Below are positions 15,154 to 23,770 of a DNA stretch of 64,000 nucleotides, in pieces. The translations under genes and the position numbers were made by a program. A model generated the notes under the pieces. The model was not told the DNA's origin. It saw only the letters and a program-made list of their open reading frames with translations, and searched no databases. Each line of letters begins with the position of its first letter. Positions within the stretch are counted from its first letter, which is position 1. Source of the stretch: JBCCFC01 sp965213595 (GTDB taxonomy: Bacteria; Chloroflexota; Anaerolineae; Caldilineales; Caldilineaceae); NCBI GenBank assembly GCA_965213595.1, contig CBDBZO010000006.1, positions 1,612,001 through 1,676,000 of the forward strand, given 5' to 3'.

Positions 15154-17361
15154 ATGAATCGCAAAGCTCACAGTCCAAAATGTAATCCAAATTGTACGCG
15201 GCCCGCGCTCAGCAGCCGCCTGCCCTGGCTGGCGGCGCTGCTGGTGACGCTCGCATTCGCGCTGCTGCCCACCGGCGCGACTTACGCCCAGGCGACCGCG
15301 CCCGCCGACGCGACGCCGCCCTCCGGCGAGGTCGTCTACCCGGCGTGGATGGTCGGCGAGTGGGTGACGTGGCGCAACACGGAGGAGCGCTGGGTGCGCC
15401 ACAATGCCGACGGCACGTACGAAGCGACGATCTTTAAACACACCACGGGTGAAACCTCCAACTTCAGCGGCGCGTGGTGGGTGGAAGATGGCTACTACTA
15501 CTTTGCCTCCGGCGTCGACAGCCCGCCGGATTACCACATCAACCCGCCCAACTACGATCCGACCAGCAACGACCCCGGCGACGCGCCCGGCGACGAGAAT
15601 CCCGGCGACGAGAATCCCGGCGATGAGAATCCCACGCCCGGCGAGCCCATCATTGATGAGACGCCGATTTTCCTGCCGCTCATCAGCCAGAGCGGGGCAA
15701 TCGTTTCATCCGCGGCAGCAGCCATCACCGGAACCGTTCCCATGCCTGCCGCCTTCGTGCCCGTCGATTGGACGAATGCAGCGGGGCTGGCGAGCGCTGC
15801 GCCCGCGGCGGAATCCAGCGTGCAGGCCGCGCAGGAGGAGGAGTACCCCGATCCCGGCAGCCTGCTGGGCCCCCGTCGCGAACCGTTCTACATGGAGCGC
15901 CCCACCGACGATTCGTTCCGTGTCGCGGGCAACTGGCTGGGGCCGCAATCCATCTTATACATGCGCCCAGACAGCAACGGTATCACCATCGACCAAGGAT
16001 TGTACTTTGTCGGTCGCTGGAGCAGCTGGGATGCTGGCACGACCATTACGCGCATTTACGATTTCCGGCCCGACGGCACCTACGATCTGACGCTCTCCAG
16101 CATCTACGAAGGCACGGAGCATACGGTCAGCGGTACGTGGTCGTTCGATGGCGAACGGTTCACGCTCAGCGATGGCGGTGATGGCGACCCAGAGATGCAG
16201 TACTACCGCGTCTCCACGCGCAATTACTTTTACCTGGGCAGCGAACCGAATCCAGGCGTAACGAGTGGTCGGCAGGTGGCGCGCAGGGGTGCGCCCGCGC
16301 TGGGCGAAGACGATCCCTTTGTCGGCCAGTTTACCGGCGATGGGCTGACGCTGCAGGTGGCGAAGGTCGGCAGCGGCTACGAGGCTGACATTGTCTACGA
16401 AGGGCAGCTGCTTGAGACGCAGGTCAGCGTCGTGGAGGGGCAGCTGCACGTGCTCGCGCCCGCAGCGGATGAGGACGATCCAATTGTGCTGGCCGCCGAT
16501 TTTAACGGCCTGCGCGTGGTCGACGATCCCGTTGCCTTCTACCTGGCCCCGGATTTCCTGCACAAGGTCGCCATGCAGCCGCTGCCCCATCCCACGGGCA
16601 TTGCGGGCCGCTGGGTCAGCGACAGCGACAGCGATGCGCTGGTCAACGTCTATTTTCCCGGCGGCGAATACCTTAACCTGACCAGCAGCGGCCAAATCGG
16701 CAGCGGTGAGTGGCTGAGCTTTGAAGAGCCACGCCTCAACCTCGATCCCTACTGCAACACGCCGGGCTATCGGGAGACGTATCTGGTGGGCAACCAGACT
16801 GTGCAGCCCGGCGACATCGCCACCGTCGTAAACACCTACACGCCCGCCTCGGATCGCTGGGCGCTGGAGCAGCAGTATTACCGCGACGCCTACCAGGCGA
16901 TTGAAAATGCGCAGTGGACGGCGCGCGTGCCCATTGGCCCGCTGGAGGAGGGCGAAATTTGGTCGCCCTGGCCACATCCATACCTGGGCGGCGAAGTGAT
17001 TGATCCCAATCCGAGCGACGTGTTCGAGGGCGCAACCGTCTTCGAGGAGACAACGGCCTATACCTGGTTTGCCACCGGCTGGGGCTGCACGGAGGGCAGC
17101 TACTGCAGCAGCTTCCTCTACACCTTCTTCCCCAACGGGCGCGTCGGTATGTTCTCCAATATCTACACGTCGGACGGTGGCTACCCGTGGGCGAACATTT
17201 TTGAGGACAAAACCTACGCCTGGTTCCCCTACCAAATCGAGGATGGTCGCGTTCTCGTCGGCGATGGCGACGTGCTCAACTGGGCGCTGGTCGCCGGGCG
17301 GCGGCGGCTGGAGGCCGACTACATGTGCTTTGAGAACGTGGAGTGGATCAGCGAGGATTAG
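15154..17361 (+). CDS. Secreted protein with repeated lipocalin-like units
   Basis: 735 aa from the ATG at 15154. A Sec signal follows a basic N-terminus (LPWLAALLVTLAFALLPTGATYAQ). The protein has several units that start with a G-x-W type turn and read like small beta-barrel domains (VGEWVTWRNTEERWVRHNAD, VGRWSSWDAGTTITRIYDF, VGQFTGDGLTLQVAKVG, AGRWVSDSDSDALVNVYF). A linker after the first unit holds three tandem GDENP repeats (15593-15628) followed by IFLPLISQ. Cys pairs in the last third (CTEGSYC) suggest disulfides outside the cell. Function unknown. Shares the upstream box with the TPR gene. Confidence 0.65.
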   Translation: MNRKAHSPKCNPNCTRPALSSRLPWLAALLVTLAFALLPTGATYAQATAPADATPPSGEVVYPAWMVGEWVTWRNTEERWVRHNADGTYEATIFKHTTGETSNFSGAWWVEDGYYYFASGVDSPPDYHINPPNYDPTSNDPGDAPGDENPGDENPGDENPTPGEPIIDETPIFLPLISQSGAIVSSAAAAITGTVPMPAAFVPVDWTNAAGLASAAPAAESSVQAAQEEEYPDPGSLLGPRREPFYMERPTDDSFRVAGNWLGPQSILYMRPDSNGITIDQGLYFVGRWSSWDAGTTITRIYDFRPDGTYDLTLSSIYEGTEHTVSGTWSFDGERFTLSDGGDGDPEMQYYRVSTRNYFYLGSEPNPGVTSGRQVARRGAPALGEDDPFVGQFTGDGLTLQVAKVGSGYEADIVYEGQLLETQVSVVEGQLHVLAPAADEDDPIVLAADFNGLRVVDDPVAFYLAPDFLHKVAMQPLPHPTGIAGRWVSDSDSDALVNVYFPGGEYLNLTSSGQIGSGEWLSFEEPRLNLDPYCNTPGYRETYLVGNQTVQPGDIATVVNTYTPASDRWALEQQYYRDAYQAIENAQWTARVPIGPLEEGEIWSPWPHPYLGGEVIDPNPSDVFEGATVFEETTAYTWFATGWGCTEGSYCSSFLYTFFPNGRVGMFSNIYTSDGGYPWANIFEDKTYAWFPYQIEDGRVLVGDGDVLNWALVAGRRRLEADYMCFENVEWISED

Positions 17362-17386
17362 AGCAAGGTTAGCTTGTCTGGCTGCG

Positions 17387-17412
17387 TAGGGGCACGCCAT
17401 GGCGTGCCCCTA
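17387..17412. repeat. 26-bp perfect palindrome (family C)
   Basis: Palindrome with the same GGCACGCCATGGCGTGCC core as at 14885 and 34467; it starts 25 bases after the stop of the secreted-protein gene. Confidence 0.8.
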
Positions 17413-17549
17413 TGCCTCAGCAGCATTGGGAAATTCCAGGAAAATTTGCAGCACACATTTGGGGCTGATATGCTATGTGGTACAAAAAACTTTTTCGGGT
17501 TCAGCCGCGCAGTGGTGCGCTGCCACACCCAACCACACGGATATCTCCC

Positions 17550-19373
17550 ATGGCCCGCAACGCCCGATTTGGTCAACTGCTCAACGAAGGCATCACCAGC
17601 ATTGCCAAACGACACAGCCGCAAAAAGCAGGGCGTCGAAGAAGAACTCGGCGAGCGCACCGGCTACTCGATGCACAACGTGCAGCACTGGCAGCGCGGCA
17701 ACGCGCCCGAGGATCGCGCCATTGTCGAAGAAATTGTGCGCTTTTGCGTGGCGAATGGACGCGTGGACAGGCAGTGGGCGCAGTCCATGCTCACGGCCAC
17801 CCAGTACCGCGACGCCGGCACTCTGCTCGGCGAGCTCTTTGCCGAGCAGCCGCGAATTTTCATCAGCTACCAGCGCCACCTCCAGCCGGACGAAGGGCTG
17901 GCCCTCGATCTGGCTCGCGCCCTCAGCCGCGACCACAGCGTCTTCTTCGACCAGGTCGAGGAGTTTGATCAGGCGTGGGCCGCCCGGCTCAGCGACGAGC
18001 TGCGCCGCACGGACTTTTTTGTCGCGCTGCTCTCGGCGGATTCGGTCAACAACGAGGTCGTGCTGGCCGAAATTAAGCGCGCGGCCAGCCTCTTTGAGCA
18101 GACGGGCCAGCCGCGTCTGCTGCCCGTGCGCGTGAACTACCGCGCGCCGTTCGCCGGAGTTGTCGCGCGTCAGTTTGACGAGATGAGCTGGGCCTACTGG
18201 AACGGTGCGGCGGACAGCCAGCGACTGGTCGACGACATCCAGCGGGCGCTTGACGGCGCGGAGCTGCCCCTCGCTTCGGCGGAGGCCAAGCAGGCCTTTC
18301 TCCAGGCCGATTCCGCTCCCGCGTCGGTTCCATCACCCGCCGCGCCCACGCCGTCGGACGAGCTGCCCGCGGGCGCGATGCCGCTCGATTCGCGCTACTA
18401 CATCGAGCGCCCCGGCGACCAGATCGCCAGCAATGCCCTCGCCAGCCCCAGCGGCGCCACGGTCGTGATCAAGGGGCCGCGGCAGGTGGGCAAAACGTTG
18501 CTGCTCGTGCGCATGATGCAGCAGGCGGAGCAGGCCCACCAGCGCGTTGCCTTTCTCGACTTTCAGATGCTCAAATCTCAGCTCGGCGACGCGGATAACT
18601 TCTTCCGTCTCTTTGCCCGTCTCCTGAGTTTTCGCCTTGGTGTGGCCGACGGCACGGAGCTCTACTGGCAGTTGCCCATGCCCAACCCCTTCCGCACCAC
18701 CGAGTACGTGGCCGAGCACGTGCTGCGGCAGCTGGAGGCCGAGGGCGTCCGCAGCGTGCTGCTGGCGATGGACGAAGTCGAGACGATGTTTGAGACAAAT
18801 TACCGCACCGACTTTTTTGGGATGCTGCGCGCCTGGCACAGCTACCGCGCCATCAACCCGCGCTGGCGGCATTTCAACTTTGTCTTGGTCACCTCGACCG
18901 AGCCCTACTTTTTCATCGACAACCTCAACCAGTCGCCCTTCAACGTGGGCGAGGTGATCGAGATGCAGCCCTTCGACCGGCCCCGCGTGGACGAACTCAA
19001 CGGACGCTATGGCGGCCCCTTTGCGGACAAGCAGGTCGCCGCGCTGCACCGGCTGCTCAACGGCCACCCCTTCCTCACGCGACGCGCCTGCTACCTAGCC
19101 GCCCAGGGTCGGCTCGACGGCGACGCGCTCTCGCGTCACGCCGATCATATCGACGGCCCCTTTGGCGATCACCTGCGCCGCCTGCTGATGATGCTGCACG
19201 AAAAGCCGGCCTTTGTCGATGCGCTGCGGCAGGTGCTCTCGCGGCAGGAGATCGATGACAAAGTCGCGCTCTTTGGGCTGCGCGGGGCGGGGCTGGTGCG
19301 CGAGGAGAGTGGGCGCATTGTGCTGGCGAACGAATTGTATGCTGCGTTTTTTGCGCGGCAATTCGGGTCGTAA
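17550..19373 (+). CDS. HTH-TIR-AAA (STAND-like) signalling ATPase
   Basis: 607 aa; the ATG at 17550 is preferred over one 75 bases upstream because the conserved domain starts right after it. Residues about 5-80 look like a helix-turn-helix (KQGVEEELGERTGYSMHNVQ). Residues about 90-225 form a TIR domain (PRIFISYQRH, SVFFDQVEEFDQAWAARL, TDFFVALLSADSVNNEVVLAEI). Residues about 270-600 are an AAA_35-type NTPase with Walker A GPRQVGKT, Walker B VLLAMDEVE and sensor-like FVLVTSTEPYF. TIR-NTPase fusions act as signalling or defence sensors, often NAD-cleaving. The next gene carries a related NTPase fused to WD40 repeats, so the two may work together. Confidence 0.78.
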   Translation: MARNARFGQLLNEGITSIAKRHSRKKQGVEEELGERTGYSMHNVQHWQRGNAPEDRAIVEEIVRFCVANGRVDRQWAQSMLTATQYRDAGTLLGELFAEQPRIFISYQRHLQPDEGLALDLARALSRDHSVFFDQVEEFDQAWAARLSDELRRTDFFVALLSADSVNNEVVLAEIKRAASLFEQTGQPRLLPVRVNYRAPFAGVVARQFDEMSWAYWNGAADSQRLVDDIQRALDGAELPLASAEAKQAFLQADSAPASVPSPAAPTPSDELPAGAMPLDSRYYIERPGDQIASNALASPSGATVVIKGPRQVGKTLLLVRMMQQAEQAHQRVAFLDFQMLKSQLGDADNFFRLFARLLSFRLGVADGTELYWQLPMPNPFRTTEYVAEHVLRQLEAEGVRSVLLAMDEVETMFETNYRTDFFGMLRAWHSYRAINPRWRHFNFVLVTSTEPYFFIDNLNQSPFNVGEVIEMQPFDRPRVDELNGRYGGPFADKQVAALHRLLNGHPFLTRRACYLAAQGRLDGDALSRHADHIDGPFGDHLRRLLMMLHEKPAFVDALRQVLSRQEIDDKVALFGLRGAGLVREESGRIVLANELYAAFFARQFGS

Positions 19374-19500
19374 TGCTCGTCCCCACGCTCTGTGTGGGGA
19401 TGCTTGCCCGACGCTCTGCGTCGCCACCTGACACATACCTAAAACTTTATCATAAGGGAGAGGACGCAGAGCGTCCAGTCCGCATCACGACGCAGAGCGC
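19374..19500. repeat. Dispersed CTCTGCGTC-type hairpins
   Basis: The 146-base gap before the WD40 gene contains CGTCCCCACGCTCTGTGTGGGGA and CGACGCTCTGCGTCG hairpins. They belong to the same ACGCTCTGCGTGG-type repeat that appears inside the element at 58721-58903. They add an in-frame N-terminal extension to the following ORF that is probably not translated. Confidence 0.6.
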
Positions 19501-19519
19501 CGTGACGAGCAAAAATTAC

Positions 19520-22500
19520 ATGATCACACCCCTCTACACCGTCGGCGGCACCGTTCTGCCGGACGAGGGCATCTACATTCCGCGCCAGGCCGATGCCGAC
19601 CTGCTGAACGCCTGCTTCGCCCACGAATACGCCTACGTGCTCACGGCGCGGCAGATGGGCAAATCGAGCCTGATGGTGCGCACGGCGCAGCGGCTGGAGG
19701 CCGAGCAGACCAACGCTATCATCATCGATCTCAACGAGCTGGGCGTGCAGATGACGGTCGAGGAGTGGTACTTGGGGCTGATGTTTCGCATTGCCTCGCG
19801 GCTTGATCTGCAGGCGAATCTGATCGCCTGGTGGCGCGACCGCTCGACGATGGGCGTCACCCAGCGGCTCTCGCTCTTCTTCCAGGAGGTCGTGCTGCCC
19901 GCCAGCGACCGGCCCCTCGTCATCTTTATCGACGAGATCGACACGACGCTCAGCCTGCCCTTTACCGACGACTTCTTCGCCGCGCTGCGCTACCTCTACA
20001 ACGCCCGCTCCACCGAGCCGACGCTGCGCCGCCTTTCGTTCGTCCTGATCGGCGTCGCCACGCCGAGCGACCTGATCGACGACCCCAAGCGCACGCCCTT
20101 CAACATCGGTCGCCGCGTGGATTTGACGGACTTTACGCTGAACGAAGCGCTGCCGTTGGCGGCGGGCCTGCCGGGGGGTAGCGAAGAGAGTGCTTCCAAA
20201 ATTTCGGGTCGTCCAACCTCTCCCCCAAACCCCCTCTCCTCTGAGGAGAGGGGGCTTCACCTGTCTCGGAATCAACGAATCAGCGCTGAGGGGGAGAGGT
20301 CCGGCGCGCCGCTTGGAGAAAACGCTGCCACCCCCCAGCAAACCAAGCTGCTCGACCGCATCATCTACTGGACGGGCGGCCACCCCTATTTGACCCAGCG
20401 CCTCTGCGCCGCCGTCGCGGCAAATGGCGCCCAGCCCAACGTCGACCAAACTGTGGCCAGCATTTTCCTGGGCGAAAATAGCTACAAGGACAACAACCTC
20501 CAGTTCGTGCGCGACATGCTCACCAAGCGCGTGCCAAACGGCCTGGAGCGCGACGTGCTGGCGACCTACGAGCGCGTGCGCCTCGCTCGCCAGCGCGTCC
20601 GCGACGAGGAACAGGCGCCCGCTAAGACGCATCTCAAGCTCTCCGGCATCGTCAAGCGCCAAGAGGATGATCTCGTCGTGCGCAACCGCATCTACGAGCA
20701 GGTGTTCGACCGGCGCTGGATTCGCAACCAGTGGCCCGTCAGCTGGTGGCAGCTGATTCCAGCGGGCGTCAAGTGGGCGGCGGCGGTGAGCGTGGTGCTG
20801 CTGGCGGGGCTGATTTTGGCGACGTGGTTTGCGCTTCAGCAGCAGCAGCAGTCGCAGCGATTGGCCGACGATCTAGCGGCGGAAGTGGTCGTCCGTGCAG
20901 CGGCGGAGCAGCAAGCCGTGGCCAACGCCGATCTCGCCGCCACGCGTGCGGCGGAGTCGAGCGCCAACGCCGATCTCGCCGAAGACAACGCGGCCCAAGC
21001 CGAGGTCAACGCCGCCGAGGCCGAAGAAAACGCGCGGCTCGCCGACGAGCGCGCCCGCGAAGCCGAAGCGGCCAACCTGCTGGCCCAGGCCCGCGCGTTG
21101 GCCAACGAATCGCGGCTGATCGGCGAATCCGAACCGCAGCTGGCGCTGCTGCTGGCCGTGGAATCGCTCAACCTGCGCGACACGCTCGAAGGGCGGCTGG
21201 CGATCCAGCAGGCGCTGGAAAATCCCGGCCGCCGCCGGGCGGCCATCGATGTCGGCAACTTTCTCTTCTCCTTTAGCGACAACGTCTGGAGCCCCGACGG
21301 CTCGCGGCTGCTGACCATCGACGCCGATGCAGGCACCGCCACCGTGTGGGACGGCGCGACGGGCGAGCCGCTGCAAACTGTCGAGCACGAGGGCGTGGCT
21401 TCCGGCGAGTGGCACCCCGACGGCGAGCGCGTGATCACCGCCGGCTTGGCCGACGTGCGCCTGTGGCGGGCGGACGATGGCGAGGTCGTGGCCAGCTTTG
21501 ACCAACCGGCCAGCATCGCCCGCCTCAGCCACGATCAGACGCGGCTGGCCGCCTTTGACCTGGAGAATGAAGAGGTCGCCATTTGGGACGTCGCCAGCCA
21601 AGAGCGGCTGCAAACGCTGGCGGTGGATGAGTACGCGGTGCGTCTGCGCTGGCATCCCGACGATACGCAGCTGCTCGTCGAGGGCGAAACCAACGTTCTG
21701 CTCTTTGACGTGGAGAGCGGCGAGCAGCTCCACGAATTCCCGCCGCAGATCGACGAAGCGCCCGTGCCCCTCAGCTACTCCGCGCTCTGGAGCGAAGAGG
21801 GCTCGCGCGTGCTGGTGCACAACCCGTCGCTTGCGACCGGCCAAGGCAGCGTCGTTGTGTGGGACGCGGCGAGCGGCGAGCTGCTGCTCAACCTGAGCGA
21901 GCCGCCCCGCTTCGATGCCGACCTGATCGACGACGCGGCCACGCCCGTCTCCGCCGCGCTGTGGGGCAAGAACGGCACGATTCTGGCGCTGACCGTGGAC
22001 ACGCGGCTGCTGGTGTGGGATGGCACAACGGGCGAGCTGCTGGACGAACAGACGCTGCCGGTCATCGGCGGCGGCGAAATCGCCGAGGATGGCGAGAGCC
22101 TGCTGCTTTACAACGTCAGCGATGCCTTTGAGGGCAGCGTGGCCGAGGGTGACGTGACTCCGGTTGGCGAGAGCGCGCTCATTGTGTGGAACGTCGAGGC
22201 CGGTGAGGAGCGGCTGCGGCTTGTTTCCTCGGACACCATTCAGGATTTTAGCTGGTCCCAATCCGGCCAGCGGCTGGCGACGTATGACGGGGCGGGTGGC
22301 GCGGTGCTGTGGGATTTGTCGCCGCAGGGAGAGCTTGCCAACGTGCTGTCCGGCGAGGTCGAGACGGTCGATTGGTCGGCGGACGGGCGGCGCTACTACG
22401 CCGAGGGCGGGGCGGGCGAGGTGGCCGTGTTCGAGGGCGAGAGCGGCGACGTGCTCAGCCAGCGCGCGGTCGACGGCCTGATCATGCAAACGGGGTGGCA

Positions 22501-23539
22501 CGACGACGGCGAGCAGCTGCTCGTTGCGCCGCTCGCCGGGCCGCTGACGCTGTTTGACGTGGAAACCGACGAAACGACCCTCTCCGCCCCCGTCGATTCG
22601 CTGCTGCTCTCGGCCTATTTCTACAACGACAGCCGCGGCCTCTTCTACAACACCATCGACGGCGCGATCCACTTCCTAGATGTGCCGTCGGGCGAGGAGC
22701 TGCTGACGCTGCCGGATGTCAAAGCGCTTTACACGCTGACGAACAAGGACGAGACGCGCGCGGTGACGCCCGGCCTGGATGGGCGCGTCGCCGTCTGGGA
22801 TTTGGCCAATCCGGAGCGGCCTACGCACGAGTTTCAGCACGACCGGCCAGTGGGGCTGGCGCTGTTCATGGGGCCGGACAATCAGCAACTGTTGACGCTC
22901 AGCCACGTCAACTACGATCTCTTTGGCATGGCCGAGAACGGCAGCCCAACGCAGCTGGACCCGGCACGCTACAGGGAGCCAACGCTCGTCACCCTCTGGT
23001 CGCTGACCGCGCCCGACGAGCCGCTCTACCAGTTTGAGCTGGAGGGGATGCTCTTTGGCCTGGACAACGAGGCGGGCAGCAAGCTGCTGCTCTACACCTC
23101 CTCGCAAATTCCGCCGGACGACGTTCAGCCGCGCATCTGGCTGCTCGACATCGAGTCCGGCGAGATCACCTTTTCCGCCGAGCAGCCCAGCCCGATTTCA
23201 TCCGGCCAGTGGGGCGACAGCGCGGACAAGTTCTTCACCGTGGGCGAAGATGGCCGCCTGCGCGTGTGGACGCTGGGCGCCGACGGCCTGCCGACGGACG
23301 AGCCGGTTACGCTCGCCGTCGACGGCACGCGCATTACCGCGGGCGATTGGGCCCCCAACGACGCATCGGTGCTCGTCGGCACGGCGGACGGGCGCACGCT
23401 CTCGCTGCCGCTCGATTTGGGCGTTATCACCGAGCGCGCCTGCGCGAACGTCTACCGCAACCTCACTCCCGTCGAATGGGAGCAGTATTTGCCCGGCCGC
23501 GAGTATCGGGAGACGTGTGAGCTGGAGAGCGGCTTGTGA
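19520..23539 (+). CDS. AAA_35-TM-coiled-coil-WD40 signalling protein
   Basis: 1339 aa from the ATG at 19520. Residues about 1-400 are an AAA_35-type NTPase (TVGGTVLPDEGIYIPRQAD, Walker A TARQMGKSS, Walker B VIFIDEID). A single TM helix follows (AAAVSVVLLAGLILATWFAL). An Ala/Glu-rich coiled coil comes next (EVNAAEAEENARLADERARE), with the block ESEPQLALLLAVESLNLRDT that precedes WD40 propellers in this class. About 14 WD40-like blades finish the protein (AVWDLANPERPTHEF, VLLFDVESGEQLHEF, LRVWTLGADG). It lies downstream of the TIR-AAA gene. A dispersed repeat is inserted in frame at 20216-20300 within the NTPase region. Ligand unknown. Confidence 0.8.
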   Translation: MITPLYTVGGTVLPDEGIYIPRQADADLLNACFAHEYAYVLTARQMGKSSLMVRTAQRLEAEQTNAIIIDLNELGVQMTVEEWYLGLMFRIASRLDLQANLIAWWRDRSTMGVTQRLSLFFQEVVLPASDRPLVIFIDEIDTTLSLPFTDDFFAALRYLYNARSTEPTLRRLSFVLIGVATPSDLIDDPKRTPFNIGRRVDLTDFTLNEALPLAAGLPGGSEESASKISGRPTSPPNPLSSEERGLHLSRNQRISAEGERSGAPLGENAATPQQTKLLDRIIYWTGGHPYLTQRLCAAVAANGAQPNVDQTVASIFLGENSYKDNNLQFVRDMLTKRVPNGLERDVLATYERVRLARQRVRDEEQAPAKTHLKLSGIVKRQEDDLVVRNRIYEQVFDRRWIRNQWPVSWWQLIPAGVKWAAAVSVVLLAGLILATWFALQQQQQSQRLADDLAAEVVVRAAAEQQAVANADLAATRAAESSANADLAEDNAAQAEVNAAEAEENARLADERAREAEAANLLAQARALANESRLIGESEPQLALLLAVESLNLRDTLEGRLAIQQALENPGRRRAAIDVGNFLFSFSDNVWSPDGSRLLTIDADAGTATVWDGATGEPLQTVEHEGVASGEWHPDGERVITAGLADVRLWRADDGEVVASFDQPASIARLSHDQTRLAAFDLENEEVAIWDVASQERLQTLAVDEYAVRLRWHPDDTQLLVEGETNVLLFDVESGEQLHEFPPQIDEAPVPLSYSALWSEEGSRVLVHNPSLATGQGSVVVWDAASGELLLNLSEPPRFDADLIDDAATPVSAALWGKNGTILALTVDTRLLVWDGTTGELLDEQTLPVIGGGEIAEDGESLLLYNVSDAFEGSVAEGDVTPVGESALIVWNVEAGEERLRLVSSDTIQDFSWSQSGQRLATYDGAGGAVLWDLSPQGELANVLSGEVETVDWSADGRRYYAEGGAGEVAVFEGESGDVLSQRAVDGLIMQTGWHDDGEQLLVAPLAGPLTLFDVETDETTLSAPVDSLLLSAYFYNDSRGLFYNTIDGAIHFLDVPSGEELLTLPDVKALYTLTNKDETRAVTPGLDGRVAVWDLANPERPTHEFQHDRPVGLALFMGPDNQQLLTLSHVNYDLFGMAENGSPTQLDPARYREPTLVTLWSLTAPDEPLYQFELEGMLFGLDNEAGSKLLLYTSSQIPPDDVQPRIWLLDIESGEITFSAEQPSPISSGQWGDSADKFFTVGEDGRLRVWTLGADGLPTDEPVTLAVDGTRITAGDWAPNDASVLVGTADGRTLSLPLDLGVITERACANVYRNLTPVEWEQYLPGREYRETCELESGL
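20216..20300. repeat. 85-bp dispersed repeat inserted in frame in coding sequence (family D)
   Basis: Bounded by inverted ends ACCTCTCCCCC (20216-20226) and GGGGGAGAGGT (20290-20300), with an internal hairpin CCCCCTCTCCTC/GAGGAGAGGGGG. It encodes a proline/serine-rich loop in the NTPase domain (SPPNPLSSEERGL). Related copies are intergenic at 28225-28290, 35683-35745 and 46160-46245. Confidence 0.7.
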
Positions 23540-23584
23540 AGGGCCACTTAACACCTCTTGTTGTTCGCCGGCAGACGGCGTGCC

Positions 23585-23698
23585 GTAGGTCACCTTTGCT
23601 CTGCAAGGTGACGGGCGTAATCTACCCAATCGGATTTGGTATTCCCCGCCTGCCGGGTTAAGGCAAGTTTGTCATCTAGCGAAGCATAGGTGACCTAC
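23585..23698. repeat. Inverted repeat flanked segment
   Basis: GTAGGTCACCT at 23585-23595 is the reverse complement of AGGTGACCTAC at 23688-23698. The 114-base segment between the two convergent genes has no ORF. It may be a small non-autonomous element; no other copy was found in this window. Confidence 0.4.
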
Positions 23699-23770
23699 GA
23701 TGGACCAGCTTCCGCGTTTGTCTGTTCGCATCGGGGGATGCGCGCTCCCGCGACTGCGCGTTGCTACTTC

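Noticed and set aside
20873..22672. 599-aa minus-strand ORF antisense to the WD40 gene
   Set aside because: No recognisable domain and covered by clear WD40 coding sequence on the plus strand.
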